Positions 10,229-20,891 of a stretch of DNA of 44,041 nt are shown piece by piece. Source of the stretch: an uncultured Bacteroides sp. (GTDB lineage: Bacteria > Bacteroidota > Bacteroidia > Bacteroidales > Bacteroidaceae). Each line of letters begins with the position of its first letter. Position 1 is the stretch's first letter. The stretch covers positions 1-44,041 of the forward strand of contig CASFRN010000148.1 of the NCBI GenBank assembly GCA_949296855.1. The letters run 5' to 3'. The notes under the pieces are model-generated. The model ran no database searches and was not told where the DNA came from. It saw only the letters and a list, made by a program, of their open reading frames with translations. A program made the position numbers and the translations under genes.

Positions 10229-10483
10229 ATGGCAAATCACAAATCATCTATTAAGAGAATCAGACAAACTGAAAAAAGAAGACTTCACAACAGATATTAT
10301 GCGAAAACCATGCGTACAGCAGTGAAGAAACTTCGTATGACTACAGACAAAGCAGAAGCAGTAGCCATGTATCCGCAGGTACAAAAGATTTTGGATAAGG
10401 TAGCAAAACGCAACATTATCCACAAGAACAAAGCCGCTAACTTGAAATCCAAATTGGCAGCTCACATCGCCAAGTTGGCTTAA
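10229..10483 (+). CDS. rpsT: 30S ribosomal protein S20
   Basis: This 84-residue basic protein is ribosomal protein S20, a primary 16S rRNA binder in the body of the small subunit. The start [18 protein letters not shown] and the later segment [15 protein letters not shown] are characteristic, and length is normal. It follows tRNA-Glu by 43 bp with no new promoter box between them, suggesting co-transcription and tRNA processing. A hairpin at 10507-10535 ends the unit. Confidence 0.97.
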   Translation: MANHKSSIKRIRQTEKRRLHNRYYAKTMRTAVKKLRMTTDKAEAVAMYPQVQKILDKVAKRNIIHKNKAANLKSKLAAHIAKLA

Positions 10484-10506
10484 GGAATCAAGCACAACAA
10501 GATAAT

Positions 10507-10535
10507 AAGGCTGAACCTTATCGGTTCGGCCTTTT
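10507..10535 (+). terminator. Terminator after rpsT
   Basis: AAGGCTGAACC (10507-10517) pairs with GGTTCGGCCTT (10523-10533), with one mismatch, followed by a short T run. Confidence 0.7.
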
Positions 10536-10548
10536 GTCGTTTATGGTA

Positions 10549-10595
10549 ATAGCACACAGGTAAATCCGTGCTCTTCTGTGCCATCTGCGTGCTAT
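10549..10595. repeat. CACAGAT-family palindrome, short copy
   Basis: The ends ATAGCACACAG (about 10550-10560) and CTGCGTGCTAT (10585-10595) are inverted copies with one mismatch. The ATAGCACACAG terminus recurs at 43481 and, inverted, at 9173. It lies between the rpsT terminator and the gyrB promoter. Confidence 0.65.
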
Positions 10596-10625
10596 AAAAA
10601 CATCAACATTTCAGCATTTTTATAA

Positions 10626-12662
<2,037 letters not shown>

Positions 12663-12728
12663 GCGGTTTTTGTTTTATTAACTTCATCAATAACTTTAAA
12701 GTCCTGACCCCGCATCTTGCATCAGGGA

Positions 12729-12766
12729 AAGCTCCGGAAAACTTGAGATTTCCGGAGCTTTTTTAT
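12729..12766 (+). terminator. Rho-independent terminator after gyrB
   Basis: A perfect 12-bp stem AAGCTCCGGAAA / TTTCCGGAGCTT with an 8-nt loop is followed by a T tract. Its 3' end overlaps the -33 element of the malQ promoter. Confidence 0.88.
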
Positions 12767-12797
12767 TTGCACATTCCCGCATTATTCCCTATATTTG
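12766..12797 (+). promoter_or_regulatory. Promoter of malQ
   Basis: TTTG at 12766-12769 and TATATTTG at 12790-12797 are separated by 20 bp, a full match to the Bacteroides promoter consensus. The malQ ATG follows 29 bp later. Confidence 0.8.
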
Positions 12798-12826
12798 GAA
12801 CAACAAACCAACTATAACGAATAATT

Positions 12827-15520
12827 ATGAAACTCACATTCCGTATCCAATACCATACCGGTTGGGGAGAAGACCTGCGCGTCATCTTTCAAGAAGACGA
12901 ATCACACCCTCTCCCGCTTACCACCCGCGACGGAAGCGAATGGCAAGGAAGCTGCGACTACTCCCCTTCCGACACGGCACACACCATCTTATACCGCTAC
13001 GGCGTATTCCGCGACGATGTATGCATCCGCAAAGAACTGGGATCCATTCCGCACGCCGTCTACCGGGGCAATGTACAACAGCACCAATACCTCATCGAAG
13101 ACTGCTGGCGTGACCTTCCCGCCGAAAATTACCGATACAGTTCCGCTTTCAACGGCGATTACACGCCCGTATCGCCCAACCGGCTGAACAACAACGCCGG
13201 AAGCTGCATCACTTTCCGCGCCCTCTGTCCGGGCCTGCATACGCAAAAGCAAACCTTGGGCATCATCGGAAGCTGTAGCGCCTTAGGCAATTGGGAATAT
13301 TGCCGCCCGATACGGATGCATGAAGTAGCCCCTAATGTATGGCAACTTACGCTGGACGCCTCAACATTAAAGTCTCCTTTCGAATACAAGTTTGTAGCAA
13401 TCGATGAAAAGACAGGAGCCGTTAAAGAATGGGAAACACGCCCTAACCGGCTCTTCCAAATACGCCCGCTCCAACGGGGCGAAACCTATCTGCCGGCAGA
13501 AACGGAAGTTTTCTTCAACCGCCCTCCGTACCGGATAGCTGGAACAGCCATCCCCGTGTTCTCCCTCCGCTCGGAAGGAAGTTGCGGAACAGGCGACTTC
13601 GGCGACCTGAAGAAACTCATCGCCTGGGCCGTAGAGACCGGACAGCAAGCGGTACAGATACTCCCTATCAACGACACCACCATGACCGGCACATGGATGG
13701 ACTCGTATCCTTACAACGCCATTTCCATCTATGCCTTCCATCCGATGTACATCGACCTCCGGCAACTTCCCGCATTAAAAGACGGCGAAAAGATGAAAGC
13801 ATTCGAACGGCAACGCACCACACTGAACGCCTTGCCGGAGGTGGATTACGAGAAAGTGAACCGGCTGAAACGGGAATACCTGCACGACCTCTTCCTGCAG
13901 GAAGGGACAACGGCGCTGGCAACGCCCCAGTTTGGAGAGTTCCTGCAGAAGAACAAAGAATGGCTGCTGCCCTACGCCGCCTTCTGTGTCCTGCGCGACC
14001 AAAACGGCACCGCCGACTTCCGCCAATGGGGAAAAGACAGTGTCTACCGGGCAGAACGTGTCCGCGAAATGGCAACCCCCGGAAGCCCGCATTACACAGA
14101 AATGACATTCTACTATTTCCTGCAATACCAATTGCACATACAATTGCTCGATGCCTGCACCTACGGACACAACCACGGCGTCATCGTGAAAGGCGACATC
14201 CCCATCGGCATCAGCCGCAACAGCGTAGAAGCGTGGGTAGAACCTTACTGCTTCAACATGAACGGACAAGCCGGCGCGCCGCCCGACGCATTCTCCGTAA
14301 ACGGACAAAACTGGGGGATGCCTACCTACAACTGGCAAGTGATGGAGAAAGACGGCTACCGGTGGTGGCAACGCCGCTTCCGCAAGATGGCGGAATACTT
14401 CACCGCTTACCGCATCGACCACATCCTTGGCTTCTTCCGCATTTGGGAAATCCCGTATCACTCCGTACATGGATTATTAGGTCAATTCGTCCCCTCACTC
14501 CCGATGACACAAGAAGAAATACAAAGCTTCGGATTGGAATTCGACAAGGAAAGCATGACCCGCCCGTACATCAACGACATGCTGATTGATACCCTTTTCG
14601 GCGAAAACGGCCACGAAATCCGACGTACGTTCTTACGCCGGATGCGTAACGGGCTGTATGCCTTGCGCCCTGAATTTAACACACAGCGCAAGGTGCAGGC
14701 TTATTTTGCCGACAAGACCGACGAGGCAAGCGCCGACATACGTGAAAAATTATACGCACTCATCAGCGACGTGCTTTTCATTGCCGACCGCGACGACCCC
14801 GACAAATATCATCCGCGCATTGCCGTACAGAGCGAACCCGTCTTCCACCAGCTGTCCGCCAAAGAACAGCAAGCTTTTAACCGTCTGTACGACCATTATT
14901 ATTACCAACGCCATAACGAGTTCTGGTATCATGAAGCAATGAAGAAACTCCCCGTCCTGCTGCAAGCCACCTCCATGCTGGTATGCGGCGAAGACCTTGG
15001 GATGGTGCCCGGCTGCGTGCCTTGGGTAATGAACCAACTGCAGATACTTTCGCTCGAAATCCAGCGGATGCCGAAGAAGCCGGGCATGGAGTTCGGAAAA
15101 CTGGAAGACTATCCGTACCTGTCTGTCTGCACCATCGGCACCCACGACATGACCACCCTGCGCGGCTGGTGGAAAGAAGACCCCGTCGCCACCGACCGCT
15201 TTTACCACAACGAACTGCGCTATTGGGGAAAGACTCCCGAAGACGCGCCCGGATGGCTCTGCGAGGAAATTATCCGCCGCCACCTGCAATGCGCTTCGAT
15301 GCTTTGCATCCTGACGTGGCAAGACTGGACTTCGATGGACGAAACCGTGCGCAGCCCCGACATCGACGCGGAACGCATCAACATCCCCGCCAATCCCCGC
15401 CATTATTGGCGCTGGCGGATGCACATCACCCTGGAGAAGCTGATGACCCTCACCGACTTCAACCAGCACATCCGCCAAATGATTGCCGAAAGCGGAAGGG
15501 CGGAAGAAAAGAAAGAATAA
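12827..15520 (+). CDS. malQ: 4-alpha-glucanotransferase (GH77) with N-terminal starch-binding domains
   Basis: This 897-residue enzyme transfers maltooligosaccharide chains between alpha-1,4-glucans in cytoplasmic starch and glycogen metabolism. The first 270 or so residues look like two carbohydrate-binding modules of CBM20 type; the second is clearest, with IIGSCSALGNWEYCRPIRM. The GH77 barrel follows from about residue 225 with IPVFSLRSEGSCGTGDFGDL. Catalytic motifs are present: nucleophile Asp in AYRIDHILGFFRIWEIP, acid Glu in CGEDLGMVP and stabilising Asp in GTHDMTTLRGWW. The added binding modules make it longer than the E. coli MalQ and resemble the large DPE2-like form common in Bacteroides. 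No signal peptide is seen. It stands alone, with its own promoter and terminator. Confidence 0.95.
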   Translation: MKLTFRIQYHTGWGEDLRVIFQEDESHPLPLTTRDGSEWQGSCDYSPSDTAHTILYRYGVFRDDVCIRKELGSIPHAVYRGNVQQHQYLIEDCWRDLPAENYRYSSAFNGDYTPVSPNRLNNNAGSCITFRALCPGLHTQKQTLGIIGSCSALGNWEYCRPIRMHEVAPNVWQLTLDASTLKSPFEYKFVAIDEKTGAVKEWETRPNRLFQIRPLQRGETYLPAETEVFFNRPPYRIAGTAIPVFSLRSEGSCGTGDFGDLKKLIAWAVETGQQAVQILPINDTTMTGTWMDSYPYNAISIYAFHPMYIDLRQLPALKDGEKMKAFERQRTTLNALPEVDYEKVNRLKREYLHDLFLQEGTTALATPQFGEFLQKNKEWLLPYAAFCVLRDQNGTADFRQWGKDSVYRAERVREMATPGSPHYTEMTFYYFLQYQLHIQLLDACTYGHNHGVIVKGDIPIGISRNSVEAWVEPYCFNMNGQAGAPPDAFSVNGQNWGMPTYNWQVMEKDGYRWWQRRFRKMAEYFTAYRIDHILGFFRIWEIPYHSVHGLLGQFVPSLPMTQEEIQSFGLEFDKESMTRPYINDMLIDTLFGENGHEIRRTFLRRMRNGLYALRPEFNTQRKVQAYFADKTDEASADIREKLYALISDVLFIADRDDPDKYHPRIAVQSEPVFHQLSAKEQQAFNRLYDHYYYQRHNEFWYHEAMKKLPVLLQATSMLVCGEDLGMVPGCVPWVMNQLQILSLEIQRMPKKPGMEFGKLEDYPYLSVCTIGTHDMTTLRGWWKEDPVATDRFYHNELRYWGKTPEDAPGWLCEEIIRRHLQCASMLCILTWQDWTSMDETVRSPDIDAERINIPANPRHYWRWRMHITLEKLMTLTDFNQHIRQMIAESGRAEEKKE

Positions 15521-15540
15521 AAGCCTTGACCTACACACGG

Positions 15541-15593
15541 CCGCCCGTTTCAACCATGCTAGCCATAGCACGCCTGAAACGGGCGGTCTTTTT
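15541..15593 (+). terminator. Rho-independent terminator after malQ
   Basis: CCGCCCGTTTCA (15541-15552) pairs perfectly with TGAAACGGGCGG (15575-15586), and the stem is followed by a T-rich run. Confidence 0.88.
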
Positions 15594-15629
15594 ACCAGTT
15601 ATGCCAAGCGAATACTTCAATTTTAAGAG

Positions 15630-15892
15630 CCTGTTTAAATTTTGCTCAGGATAAAACTACATGAAAAATGTAGCTTTGGAAAAACACCCACGAAGTTCAA
15701 TGCTAGATTCGCTTCCAAGCCAGTGCGGTAGTAAAGGCGGTTGCTCCACTTGGCGTGGTTATCGCCCTCCATGCCTGCCCGGCAAAGTTGAAGAAGCGCA
15801 CCTTTATCTTGGGGTAGAGCGACACGTGGCATCTACATTGGCCTTGGCTGTCAGCTCGACCTTTCATTTAAACCTTACTACAGGCACTGTCT
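15630..15892 (-). pseudogene. Possible decayed coding remnant between malQ and the purine permease
   Basis: The minus strand holds protein-like pieces split over frames: VELTAKANVDATC, then KIKVRFFNFAGQAWRA, and in another frame HAKWSNRLYYRTGLEANLAL. None has a convincing start or adequate length. The codon-like GC content and adjacent frame switches suggest a frameshifted fragment, perhaps the end of a transposase or another lost gene. I cannot name the family. Confidence 0.25.
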
Positions 15893-15976
15893 GATGAAGA
15901 TACCTTCATCGGGCGATGAAAGCACCTTCGTAAAGCGTCGAAGATACCTTCGACGGCAGATGAAGGCACCTTCATC
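15893..15976. repeat. Four-unit 22-bp tandem palindrome array
   Basis: Four 18-bp palindromes start at 15893, 15915, 15937 and 15959, exactly 22 bp apart, with 4-bp spacers GGGC, AAGC and GGCA. Unit 1 is GATGAAGATACCTTCATC, unit 3 GTCGAAGATACCTTCGAC and unit 4 GATGAAGGCACCTTCATC. Unit 2 (GATGAAAGCACCTTCGTA) is imperfect. Units 1, 3 and 4 have 7-bp arms, and in unit 3 both arms change together so pairing is kept. The array lies between the convergent malQ and purine permease genes. The rest of 15977-16178 shows nothing I can name. Confidence 0.92.
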
Positions 15977-16178
15977 AAAAAAAACGGTTCTCTACCTTCT
16001 CTATAGATTGCCTGTATGGTTTCTGAACTCTCTTCATTCAACAGTTTATATTGCGTAAAAACCACGGGGATCATCCTTATTGATGACACACCATTAAATA
16101 TAATGCGAAAATCCGCATGAATCTGCGTTTCTCAACTAACACATTAAAACCGCCCATTAGGATGAATCCCTTACTTTT

Positions 16179-17510
16179 TCAATCCTTTATCCGAATCAGC
16201 ACATTCGCCAATATCGCAGTGATGCCTCCGGTGGTGATGCCAGACGAAAAGATGTTACGCAATGTGTCGGGAAGCTGGCACAAGATGTCGGGCACCAACT
16301 CCACACTCAAGCCGAACGACAAGCTTAAAGCGATGACCAACGTCGCCTTACGGTCGATAGCCTGCGAAGCGATGATACGGATACCTGCAGCCGCCACCGT
16401 ACCGAACATCAACAGTGTAGCCCCTCCCAATACCGGTTCGGGCATCAGCGAAAAGACCAGCCCTACCGCCGGAAACAGCCCCAACAGAATCAGCATACCC
16501 GCAATGTAATAACCCACATAGCGGCTCGCCACACCCGTCAGTTGAATCATCCCGTTGTTTTGCGCGAAGATGGAATTGGGGAACGAATTCAGACAACCCG
16601 CTATCATCGAATTGAAACCGTCGGCAAAGATACCTCCCGAAGCACGCTTCACAAACTTCTCGCCCTCGACCGGTTCGCCCGATATGAGCGAGTTAGCCGT
16701 AATGTCGCCGTATGCCTCAATGGCAGTGATGAGATAGATTAACGCCAACGCAATGACGGAAGAAATATCAAACGAAAGTCCGTAACGGAAAGGGATAGGA
16801 ATATTCAGCCCACCATAACCCTGAATGGAAGAAAAGTCGACCATCCCCAAACACCAAGCCGCCACGTAACCGATACCCAGGCCAATCACAATGGAACTCA
16901 TCCGCAGGTAACGGTTCGAACTGCGGTTGAAGAAAATGATGAGCACAAGCACCAACCCCGCCAGCCCGACATGGCGCAAGCTTCCGAACGTGCCGTCCGC
17001 CTGTGCCGCCGCACCTCCACCGCAAGCCGTGATGCCCACCTTTATCAGGCTCATGCCGATGAGTGTCACCACAATGCCCGATACCAACGGGGTAATCACC
17101 TTGCGGGTGTATTTCAACAGGCGGCTGATGAACATTTCTACCGAAGCCGCCGCAATGCAAGCTCCGAATATCGCCGACAAGCCACCCGTCAGCCCTGCAG
17201 AAATAATAGGGCCGATAAACGAAAAGCTGGTACCTTGGATGCAAAGCAGCCCGCATCCGATAAACCCGACCCGGCGGCATTGGATGAAAGTGGAAACGCC
17301 CGAGGCGAACAGTGCCATCGACACCAGATAGCCCGTTGTCTTCAGGTCGAGCTTCAAGGCACCTGCAATGATTAAAGGCGGTGTGATGATTGCTACAAAG
17401 ATAGCCAACAAATGTTGCAAGGCGGCAAACACCGTCTCGCGCAAAGGCGGACGGTCATTCAGCCCGTATATCAACCCGGCAGAAGGGGCTGTAGCCTGAC
17501 GCTTTTCCAT
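16179..17510 (-). CDS. Xanthine/uracil permease, NCS2 family
   Basis: This 443-residue inner-membrane protein belongs to the nucleobase:cation symporter-2 family and probably imports xanthine with protons. It has the expected 12-14 hydrophobic segments, and the signature regions CIQGTSFSFIGP and SIFAQNNGMIQLTGVASRYVG. I chose the ATG at 17508-17510, whose A is shared with the xpt TGA stop (TGATG arrangement), which indicates translational coupling; a GTG one codon upstream is possible. Pairing with xanthine phosphoribosyltransferase in one operon supports xanthine as substrate, although guanine or uric acid cannot be excluded. Confidence 0.92.
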   Translation of the reverse strand: MEKRQATAPSAGLIYGLNDRPPLRETVFAALQHLLAIFVAIITPPLIIAGALKLDLKTTGYLVSMALFASGVSTFIQCRRVGFIGCGLLCIQGTSFSFIGPIISAGLTGGLSAIFGACIAAASVEMFISRLLKYTRKVITPLVSGIVVTLIGMSLIKVGITACGGGAAAQADGTFGSLRHVGLAGLVLVLIIFFNRSSNRYLRMSSIVIGLGIGYVAAWCLGMVDFSSIQGYGGLNIPIPFRYGLSFDISSVIALALIYLITAIEAYGDITANSLISGEPVEGEKFVKRASGGIFADGFNSMIAGCLNSFPNSIFAQNNGMIQLTGVASRYVGYYIAGMLILLGLFPAVGLVFSLMPEPVLGGATLLMFGTVAAAGIRIIASQAIDRKATLVIALSLSFGLSVELVPDILCQLPDTLRNIFSSGITTGGITAILANVLIRIKD

Positions 17511-18079
17511 CACTCCCTGATTTTGATTTCACAATTATCCAGACTCTCGATGATAGCCAATGACTCTACGTGGATGCCTTGCCCGCGTAAGTAATCGCCG
17601 CCGTGCTGGAAAGCTTTCTCTATCAGGAAGCCCATCCCCACCAATTCGGCTCCCGCCTGCCTGACCAAATCGATTACACCCTTGGCGGCATTTCCGTTTG
17701 CCAGAAAATCATCAATGAACAATACCTTATCGCCTTTACAAAGATAATCGCCGCTGACACATACATCATACGAACGGTCTTTCGTAAACGAATATACCGA
17801 GGTGACCAGCATATTCTCCATCGTGCTGGGCTTCTTTTTCTTGGCGAAGACCACAGGAAGCTCCAGCAGATAACCCACCATAATGGCCGGAGCGATGCCG
17901 CTCGCCTCGACGGTCATCACCTTATTTATATCTGTACTTGCAAACCGGCGGACGAACTCTACCGCCATCGACTTCATCAGAATCGGATCCATCTGATGAT
18001 TAATGAAGTTGTCTACCTTCAAAATTCCTCCCTCGAAACATTTGCCGTCCCGCAAAATACGCTCTCTCAGTGCTTTCAT
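17510..18079 (-). CDS. xpt: Xanthine phosphoribosyltransferase
   Basis: This 189-residue cytoplasmic enzyme converts xanthine and PRPP to XMP in purine salvage. The opening [20 protein letters not shown] and [13 protein letters not shown] are typical of Xpt. The PRPP-binding loop is [16 protein letters not shown] (about 127-142), and [21 protein letters not shown] is also conserved. It is the first gene of a two-gene salvage operon with the permease. The leader contains a CACAGAT-type palindrome (18106-18183); I see no purine riboswitch core there. Confidence 0.95.
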   Translation of the reverse strand: MKALRERILRDGKCFEGGILKVDNFINHQMDPILMKSMAVEFVRRFASTDINKVMTVEASGIAPAIMVGYLLELPVVFAKKKKPSTMENMLVTSVYSFTKDRSYDVCVSGDYLCKGDKVLFIDDFLANGNAAKGVIDLVRQAGAELVGMGFLIEKAFQHGGDYLRGQGIHVESLAIIESLDNCEIKIRE

Positions 18080-18105
18080 AACATCTCATGAGTTTTAATG
18101 GTGAA

Positions 18106-18183
18106 CACCACAGATTGCACGGACTGATGAAAACCAATGCTTCCGTACGGCAGTATCCTGTAAAATCCGCGTAACCTGTGGTG
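18106..18183. repeat. CACAGAT-family inverted repeat in the xpt leader
   Basis: CACCACAGATTGCACGGA (18106-18123) and TCCGCGTAACCTGTGGTG (18166-18183) are inverted copies with three mismatches. Given the -7 box at 18198-18205 on the minus strand, the element would be transcribed in the 5' leader of the xpt-permease operon. Confidence 0.75.
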
Positions 18184-18197
18184 GATTAATGAATGCG

Positions 18198-18205
18198 CAA
18201 AGGTA
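18198..18205 (-). promoter_or_regulatory. -7 box of the xpt operon
   Basis: The minus strand reads TACCTTTG, an exact -7 consensus, giving a leader of roughly 110 nt before the xpt ATG. Only a partial TTG is present near the -33 position. Confidence 0.6.
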
Positions 18206-18284
18206 CGGCTTTTTATTCTATTTCCGGCAATAGCGAAGGAAGAGATATTGACGGAAAGGTGAAAAAACGCTTCAAGGAAACGCC

Positions 18285-19253
18285 TTATTCGCCTTGCGGA
18301 GCGCCTTCCACAACGAGGTCTCCTTCTGTCACTTCCCCAGACTGCCAAGCCGAAATTTCGGGATCGCCTACAATCAGCATCCCGTCGTTTATCCGAATCT
18401 GGTATTTATAACAATATCCGCCGGCAAACGCATGGTGAATAGCCTGTGTGCTTGCCATGAACGATACGCCTTCACGTTCATAGCCGATTGTGAAATCCAA
18501 CGCCACTTCCGTATCCGACGGATTGAGCAACAAAGCTATCTGCCTGCCCGTCACATCGGGAATCTCTTCTCCGTCTTCCGCCACCGGCAAAGCCCAAGCA
18601 TCTTTCGCTTCGGCATCCTGCGCTTGAATGATTTCGCCATCACCGCTTTCCGTAAAACGATAAGCGTGAAGCGTAAAGCATCCCGCTCCTGTAAAGTCTG
18701 CTGATTTCAGCAAAGTCGCTACATCGTCTCCATCGGTCAACGTAATCAGCAACAAGCTATACACATGCTTAAAAGCATCCGCCCCTGTAAAGCTGACCTC
18801 GCCGTCCGCGTCACTGAAAGCACACGTTTTCGTAGCGGCAAGGAAATCGAAAGTACCTATATCTTCCAGATTTCCTGTCTGAAGACTCAGGTCGGGCATC
18901 GGAATATAATCACGCATGGCGTCTTCTTGGTAGGGATAAAACGCGCAAAAGGTATAATCGCTTATTAAACCGGGCCAAGCCTGTTGCGCTGCAGCAGTCC
19001 ATTCACCCTCATCATAAAGAAACTGCACCGGGCTTTCCGCATCCGGCATAAAAAGGCCCACTTCATCATTTGACGCAAACACTGTCTCTCCATTTTCCTG
19101 CGCCGTTGTACGGCTTACCTGATTGTCTGAAATCGCAGCCCGAAGCCGGATTTCTTCACTCCCGTTCACTGTTCCCTGTTCGGAAACCACCTCTTGCTGG
19201 CAGGCTATCATCATCAATGATAATGCCACGCCCATTAATTGTCCTGTTTTCAT
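18285..19253 (-). CDS. Fimbrillin-like (Mfa-like) surface lipoprotein
   Basis: This 322-residue protein has a signal sequence ending in the lipobox-like LMMIAC with Cys18 as lipidation site. The body resembles the fimbrillin A / Mfa-like family of Bacteroidales surface subunits: acidic, beta-rich, with DEVGLFMP, YTFCAFYPYQEDAM and the typical end YCYKYQIRINDGMLIVGDPEISAW. By family it may be a minor pilus component or a lipoprotein anchored in the outer membrane. It is alone: no other pilin or anchor gene is next to it, and it is divergent from alkaline phosphatase. The assignment is by overall pattern, not by a catalytic motif. Confidence 0.72.
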   Translation of the reverse strand: MKTGQLMGVALSLMMIACQQEVVSEQGTVNGSEEIRLRAAISDNQVSRTTAQENGETVFASNDEVGLFMPDAESPVQFLYDEGEWTAAAQQAWPGLISDYTFCAFYPYQEDAMRDYIPMPDLSLQTGNLEDIGTFDFLAATKTCAFSDADGEVSFTGADAFKHVYSLLLITLTDGDDVATLLKSADFTGAGCFTLHAYRFTESGDGEIIQAQDAEAKDAWALPVAEDGEEIPDVTGRQIALLLNPSDTEVALDFTIGYEREGVSFMASTQAIHHAFAGGYCYKYQIRINDGMLIVGDPEISAWQSGEVTEGDLVVEGAPQGE

Positions 19254-19344
19254 TACCTATAATACAATTATGTTACATAAATCAATTGTTTTAACGCAAC
19301 ATTCATAATCTGTATAGCAGAACACTCGGTTTTTCCTCCGATTA

Positions 19345-19376
19345 TTTCCCTGTTCCCTTATTTTCCCCTACCTTTG
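19345..19376 (+). promoter_or_regulatory. Promoter of alkaline phosphatase gene
   Basis: TACCTTTG at 19369-19376 is an exact -7 box. TTTC at 19345-19348 lies 20 bp upstream as a near-match -33 element. No obvious Pho-box direct repeats were recognised. Confidence 0.65.
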
Positions 19377-19424
19377 TCTAAAGAAATACACCCTTAATTT
19401 ATAATTAATCCAATAAAAAACGAC

Positions 19425-20828
19425 ATGAAAAAACTATCATTCCTGCTACTCTGCCTGCTGTGCGTATCGTACGCATACGCCCAACAAGCAAAGTATGTGT
19501 TCTTCTTTATCGGCGACGGTATGGGAGTCAATCAAGTGCAAGGCACCGAACTCTATTTAGGTGAACTGAACGGGAAAATCGAAATTTCCCCACTCGATTT
19601 TACTGAATTTCCTTTTGCTACCACCAGCTCTACCTATTCGGCTACAAACGGCGTGACCGACTCTGCTGCCGGAGGCACCGCCCTTGCTACCGGCAAGAAA
19701 ACAAAAAACGGAGTCATCGGCATGGAGAAAGACCAACAGACCCCCATCGGCAGCATCGCCATGCGGGCAAAAGAAAAAGGGTGCCGCGTGGGCATCGCTA
19801 CCAGCGTCAGTGTAGACCATGCCACTCCAGCCGCTTTCTATGCCCACAATCCAGACCGGAAAAATTACTATCAGATAGGGAAAGACTTGTTTCTGGCAGG
19901 ATTCGATTTTTATGCCGGCTCCGACTTCCTCGACCCCGACAACCAAGGACAATCGGAAAGCCTCTACTCGCTTGCCTCGAAGAACGGATATGCCATCGCG
20001 CGCGGATACGATGACTTCACAGCCCAATGCGACCAAGCGGACAAACTGATCCTGTTTCAGACAGAAGAGGCTTCAAAGACCTACCGCGACGCGATCCCCT
20101 ACGCCATCGACCGCCAAAAAGGTGACCTCGCTTTGAGCGACATCACCTCAGCGGCTATCCGCTTCCTCTCGAAAGACTTGAGCAAAGGGTTCTTCTTAAT
20201 GGTAGAAGGCGGAAAGATTGACTGGGCATGCCATAGCAACGATGCCGCTACCGCATTCCGTGAAGTCGTGGACTTGAACGAGTCTATCCGCCAAGCGCTC
20301 CAATTCTACGAAGACCATCCCGATGAAACGCTTATCGTCATCAGTGCCGACCACGAAACCGGCGGATTGGTCTTAGGCACAGGAGAATATGCGCTCAACT
20401 TGCAAGCCTTGCAATACCAGCGGGTGAGCGAAACCGCATTTACTTCCATCTTGAACGGCTTACGCCGGCAAACCGGCAACCGCGTCACCTGGGAACAGGC
20501 AGCGGAAGCCTTGAAAACGAATTTCGGATTCTGGAATGAAGTGAAGCTGAGCGAAGCGCAGGAAAAACGGCTGCGCGAAGTGTTCGACCGTACCTTCACC
20601 GGCGGTAAAGTAGAAATGGAGAAAAGCGAATATGCGCAAGACGAACCGCTGGCTGCAGAAGCCGTACGCGTGCTCAACGAAATAGCTTTGGTAGGTTGGG
20701 TGAGCGGAGGACATTCGGCTGGCTATGTCCCTGTATTCGCCGTCGGAGCCGGAGCCGAACTCTTCCAAGGCCGTATGGATAACATCGAAATCCCCGCACG
20801 CATTGCAGAAGCCGCCCAATACGAATAA
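19425..20828 (+). CDS. Alkaline phosphatase, exported
   Basis: This 467-residue protein is an alkaline phosphatase of the PhoA superfamily that releases phosphate from monoesters outside the cytoplasm. A clear signal peptide ends near residue 19-20 (VSYAYAQQ). Metal-binding Asp31 lies in FIGDGMG, the nucleophile Ser80 in VTDSAAGGTALATG, and further metal ligands in SADHETGG. VEGGKIDWACHSND and GGHSAGYVPVFAVG complete the active site. Length fits the family. It is transcribed alone, followed by a tandem palindrome array. Confidence 0.94.
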   Translation: MKKLSFLLLCLLCVSYAYAQQAKYVFFFIGDGMGVNQVQGTELYLGELNGKIEISPLDFTEFPFATTSSTYSATNGVTDSAAGGTALATGKKTKNGVIGMEKDQQTPIGSIAMRAKEKGCRVGIATSVSVDHATPAAFYAHNPDRKNYYQIGKDLFLAGFDFYAGSDFLDPDNQGQSESLYSLASKNGYAIARGYDDFTAQCDQADKLILFQTEEASKTYRDAIPYAIDRQKGDLALSDITSAAIRFLSKDLSKGFFLMVEGGKIDWACHSNDAATAFREVVDLNESIRQALQFYEDHPDETLIVISADHETGGLVLGTGEYALNLQALQYQRVSETAFTSILNGLRRQTGNRVTWEQAAEALKTNFGFWNEVKLSEAQEKRLREVFDRTFTGGKVEMEKSEYAQDEPLAAEAVRVLNEIALVGWVSGGHSAGYVPVFAVGAGAELFQGRMDNIEIPARIAEAAQYE

Positions 20829-20891
20829 GGCAAAACACAGACAACAGGCACTTCCCTCCAACGGAGGCATATAACTAACTGCTTTCCCGGT

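Noticed and set aside
15893-15976. CRISPR array
   Set aside because: The 22-bp units follow each other with only 4-bp gaps and there are no spacers of unique sequence or cas genes.
15868-16089. 73-codon minus-strand frame across the tandem palindromes
   Set aside because: It begins at GTG, its second half translates the repeat array itself, and there is no promoter or ribosome-binding site.
18080-18200. Purine riboswitch upstream of xpt
   Set aside because: The conserved loop and junction bases of purine riboswitches were not found; the structure present is the dispersed CACAGAT-type palindrome.
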